A DNA stretch of 64,000 nt. Source: Aquabacterium sp. NJ1. Its GTDB lineage: Bacteria; Pseudomonadota; Gammaproteobacteria; Burkholderiales; Burkholderiaceae_C. Position 1 is the first letter of the stretch; each line of letters starts with the position of its first letter. The notes below the pieces were generated by a model. It was not told the origin of the DNA, searched no databases, and worked only from the letters and a program-made list of their open reading frames with translations. Location: NCBI RefSeq assembly GCF_000768065.1, contig NZ_JRKM01000001.1:3206001-3270000 (forward strand), given 5' to 3'. A program made the translations under genes and the position numbers. Shown piece after piece: positions 63,740 to 64,000 of the stretch.

Positions 63740-64000
63740 ATGACCCCCGCCTTGTACCCGCCCTCGCTGAGGGCAAGCTGGCGCCTGATCCTGGCGGCCG
63801 GCGCCAGCCTGATCCTGAGTGCCTGTGGTGGTGGCGGCGGTGGTGCGCCCTCGGGCAGTTCGTCGTCGACATCGCAGTCGGTGGGTTTGACGGCCACGGC
63901 GGCGCTGGGCGAGAAAATCTTCAAGGATCCCAGCCTGTCGCTCAACGGCAACCAGTCCTGCGCCAGTTGTCATGTGGCCGATCGCGGGCACGCCGGGCCG
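63740..64000 (+). CDS. Diheme cytochrome c peroxidase (MauG-like) lipoprotein, partial
   Basis: 87 residues before the window ends. A lipoprotein signal (LILSACGGGGGG, lipid on Cys29) and a Ser/Thr-rich spacer lead to LGEKIFKDPSLSLNGNQSCASCH, the start of a cytochrome c peroxidase/MauG domain with its first heme motif. A Fur box upstream points to iron-limited expression. The second heme motif lies outside the window, so whether it is a peroxidase or another MauG-type oxidase is open. Confidence 0.8.
   Translation, partial: MTPALYPPSLRASWRLILAAGASLILSACGGGGGGAPSGSSSSTSQSVGLTATAALGEKIFKDPSLSLNGNQSCASCHVADRGHAGP

Overview
The window is GC-rich, densely coding and almost certainly from a betaproteobacterium of the order Burkholderiales, probably the Leptothrix/Ideonella/Aquabacterium/Rubrivivax group. 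The evidence is an argB - pyrimidine 5'-nucleotidase - slmA block, a dusB-fis-purH-ruvC block, several PEP-CTERM proteins, a SWIB-domain protein with a histone-like tail, and a GC-rich palindromic intergenic repeat of a type common in Comamonadaceae. The genus call is inference. I saw no rRNA, tRNA, CRISPR array, transposase or prophage gene.

Region 1 (1-16.6 kb) is the most striking part. A minus-strand unit encodes, in order, a small membrane protein with possible b-heme histidines, a 24-heme secreted cytochrome, a 40-heme secreted cytochrome with one extra CX4CH motif, a large outer-membrane beta-barrel protein with SPOR-like and TPR segments, and then a full cytochrome c maturation set ccmABCDEFGHI (ccmI runs off the window). 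Divergent from it is a membrane-anchored Fe-S/NAD(P)H flavoprotein. Together these look like a porin-cytochrome conduit for electrons across the outer membrane, in one transcription unit with the machinery that attaches its roughly 65 hemes. The 40-heme protein is largely five near-identical 158-residue, six-heme repeats.

Region 2 (16.6-28.6 kb) carries a 2OG-Fe dioxygenase, a glycine-zipper protein, a thioesterase, an Atm1-type ABC exporter, and a LuxR - small protein - LuxI quorum-sensing locus with a lux box before luxI and a second, perfect lux box downstream of luxR. Then come a DapA homologue, a prohibitin-like protein, an AraC regulator, a PETase/cutinase-like hydrolase followed by a reduced lipase-foldase-like protein, and a solute-binding protein.

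Region 3 (28.7-40.7 kb) has a two-gene operon of a gingipain-like C25 peptidase ending in a dockerin and a PEP-CTERM protein carrying a cohesin-like domain. It is followed by pyrC, a NarL-type two-component pair, an overlapping PAS chemoreceptor - PAS histidine kinase pair, a potassium channel and cysteine synthase.

Region 4 (40.7-64 kb) is mostly housekeeping: dsbD (which normally feeds reductant to CcmG), rnpB, an alpha-carbonic anhydrase with a long linker, ruvC, purH, fis, dusB, ompW, argB, slmA, mutT, an enoyl-CoA hydratase and an Old Yellow Enzyme homologue. Mixed in are two intact PEP-CTERM genes, the decayed end of another, a CusF-like protein, an alkaline 5'-nucleotidase with a histidine-rich neighbour, and at the right edge the start of a diheme peroxidase lipoprotein behind a good Fur box.
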